Shown here: positions 6,821-7,196 of the stretch, in pieces
Position numbering within the stretch: the stretch's first letter is position 1
Layout of the letters: each line of letters begins with the position of its first letter
Assembly: GCA_004525335.1 (NCBI GenBank)
Contig: SPCL01000104.1
Span: forward strand, 1-7,196
DNA: 7,196 bases
Direction: 5' to 3'
Source: Thermodesulfobacteriales bacterium
GTDB taxonomy: Bacteria > Desulfobacterota_D > UBA1144 > Nemesobacterales > UBA2774
Position numbers and translations under genes: made by a program
The notes under the pieces: generated by a model
Told to the model about the DNA's origin: nothing
Database searches by the model: none
The model's input: the letters and a program-made list of their open reading frames with translations, nothing else

Positions 6821-7196
6821 ATGGCTAGACCAAAAATTTCAGTGATTGGCGCTGGAAATGTAGGCGCATCAACAGCTTTAATGCTATCTCAGATGGAGTT
6901 AGGTGATATTGTTTTAGTAGACATTGTAGAAGGCATGCCTCAAGGCAAATCACTCGACATGATGCAGATGAACCCTATTTATGGGTACGACTCAAACATT
7001 ACGGGAACAAATAGTTATGATGAAACAGAAGGGTCCGATATTGTAGTAATCACCTCCGGAATTCCCCGCAAACCCGGAATGAGCAGAGATGACCTTATTT
7101 CAACAAACACAAATGTGGTTAAGCAGGTTACAGAGAACGTAGCCGCAAAATCACCAAACGCAATTCTAATACTTGTTACAAACCCTCTAGACGCAA
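6821..7196 (+). CDS. mdh: Malate dehydrogenase (LDH-like type), N-terminal part
   Basis: Mdh interconverts malate and oxaloacetate with NAD(H). The gene runs off the window after 125 complete codons, of about 310 expected. Visible features are the Rossmann motif GAGNVG at residues 10-15, the acidic D34 at the end of the second strand (LVD at 32-34) that favours NAD over NADP, the mobile active-site loop RKPGMSRDDL at 83-92 with substrate-contact arginines R83 and R89, and VTNPLDA at 119-125 with the conserved N121. RKPGMSR, rather than the lactate-type Q in this loop, indicates malate as substrate. The pattern resembles the tetrameric LDH-like Mdh of Chloroflexi, Chlorobi and Deltaproteobacteria, not the E. 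coli type. The catalytic Asp and His lie beyond the end. AAAGGAG at 6807-6813 is 7 bases before the ATG. The 68-base gap after icd has no clear terminator, so co-transcription with icd is likely. Confidence 0.95.
   Translation, partial: MARPKISVIGAGNVGASTALMLSQMELGDIVLVDIVEGMPQGKSLDMMQMNPIYGYDSNITGTNSYDETEGSDIVVITSGIPRKPGMSRDDLISTNTNVVKQVTENVAAKSPNAILILVTNPLDA

Overview
This window is an ordinary central-metabolism region of an AT-rich bacterium. It holds seven genes, all on the + strand: the end of fabD, then fabG, acpP, fabF, acnA, icd and the start of mdh. No mobile element, CRISPR array, tRNA, rRNA or foreign-looking gene is visible, and I find no clear sign of an undescribed system.

Positions 1-2374 are a type II fatty-acid synthesis cluster. 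The fabD tail overlaps fabG by 8 bases, acpP follows 21 bases after fabG behind a near-perfect Shine-Dalgarno sequence, and acpP and fabF share one base (TAATG). Together they load malonyl groups onto ACP (FabD), carry the chain (AcpP), condense (FabF) and reduce the beta-keto group (FabG). The tight packing implies one transcript that starts upstream of the window.

Positions 2375-2636 (262 bases) are non-coding. They hold a 19-bp perfect tandem duplication inside an AT-rich inverted repeat, a plausible sigma70-type promoter and a 9-base-period GGGGATTC doublet just before acnA.

Positions 2637-7196 carry TCA-cycle genes: acnA (IRP1/AcnA-type aconitase), icd (NADP-type isocitrate dehydrogenase) and mdh (LDH-like malate dehydrogenase, cut off at residue 125). 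AcnA and Icd catalyse consecutive steps from citrate to 2-oxoglutarate, and Mdh interconverts malate and oxaloacetate. The acnA-icd gap has its own extended -10 promoter and a 9-bp leader hairpin. The icd-mdh gap is only 68 bases with no convincing promoter or terminator, so mdh is probably co-transcribed with icd.

The organism is bacterial: Shine-Dalgarno sites are strong, the fatty-acid pathway is type II, and the fabD-fabG-acpP-fabF order is canonical. AcnA next to an E. coli-type Icd and an LDH-like Mdh resembles former Deltaproteobacteria and phyla such as Nitrospinota or Dadabacteria more than Gammaproteobacteria. That placement is inference from gene types and order, not a firm assignment.
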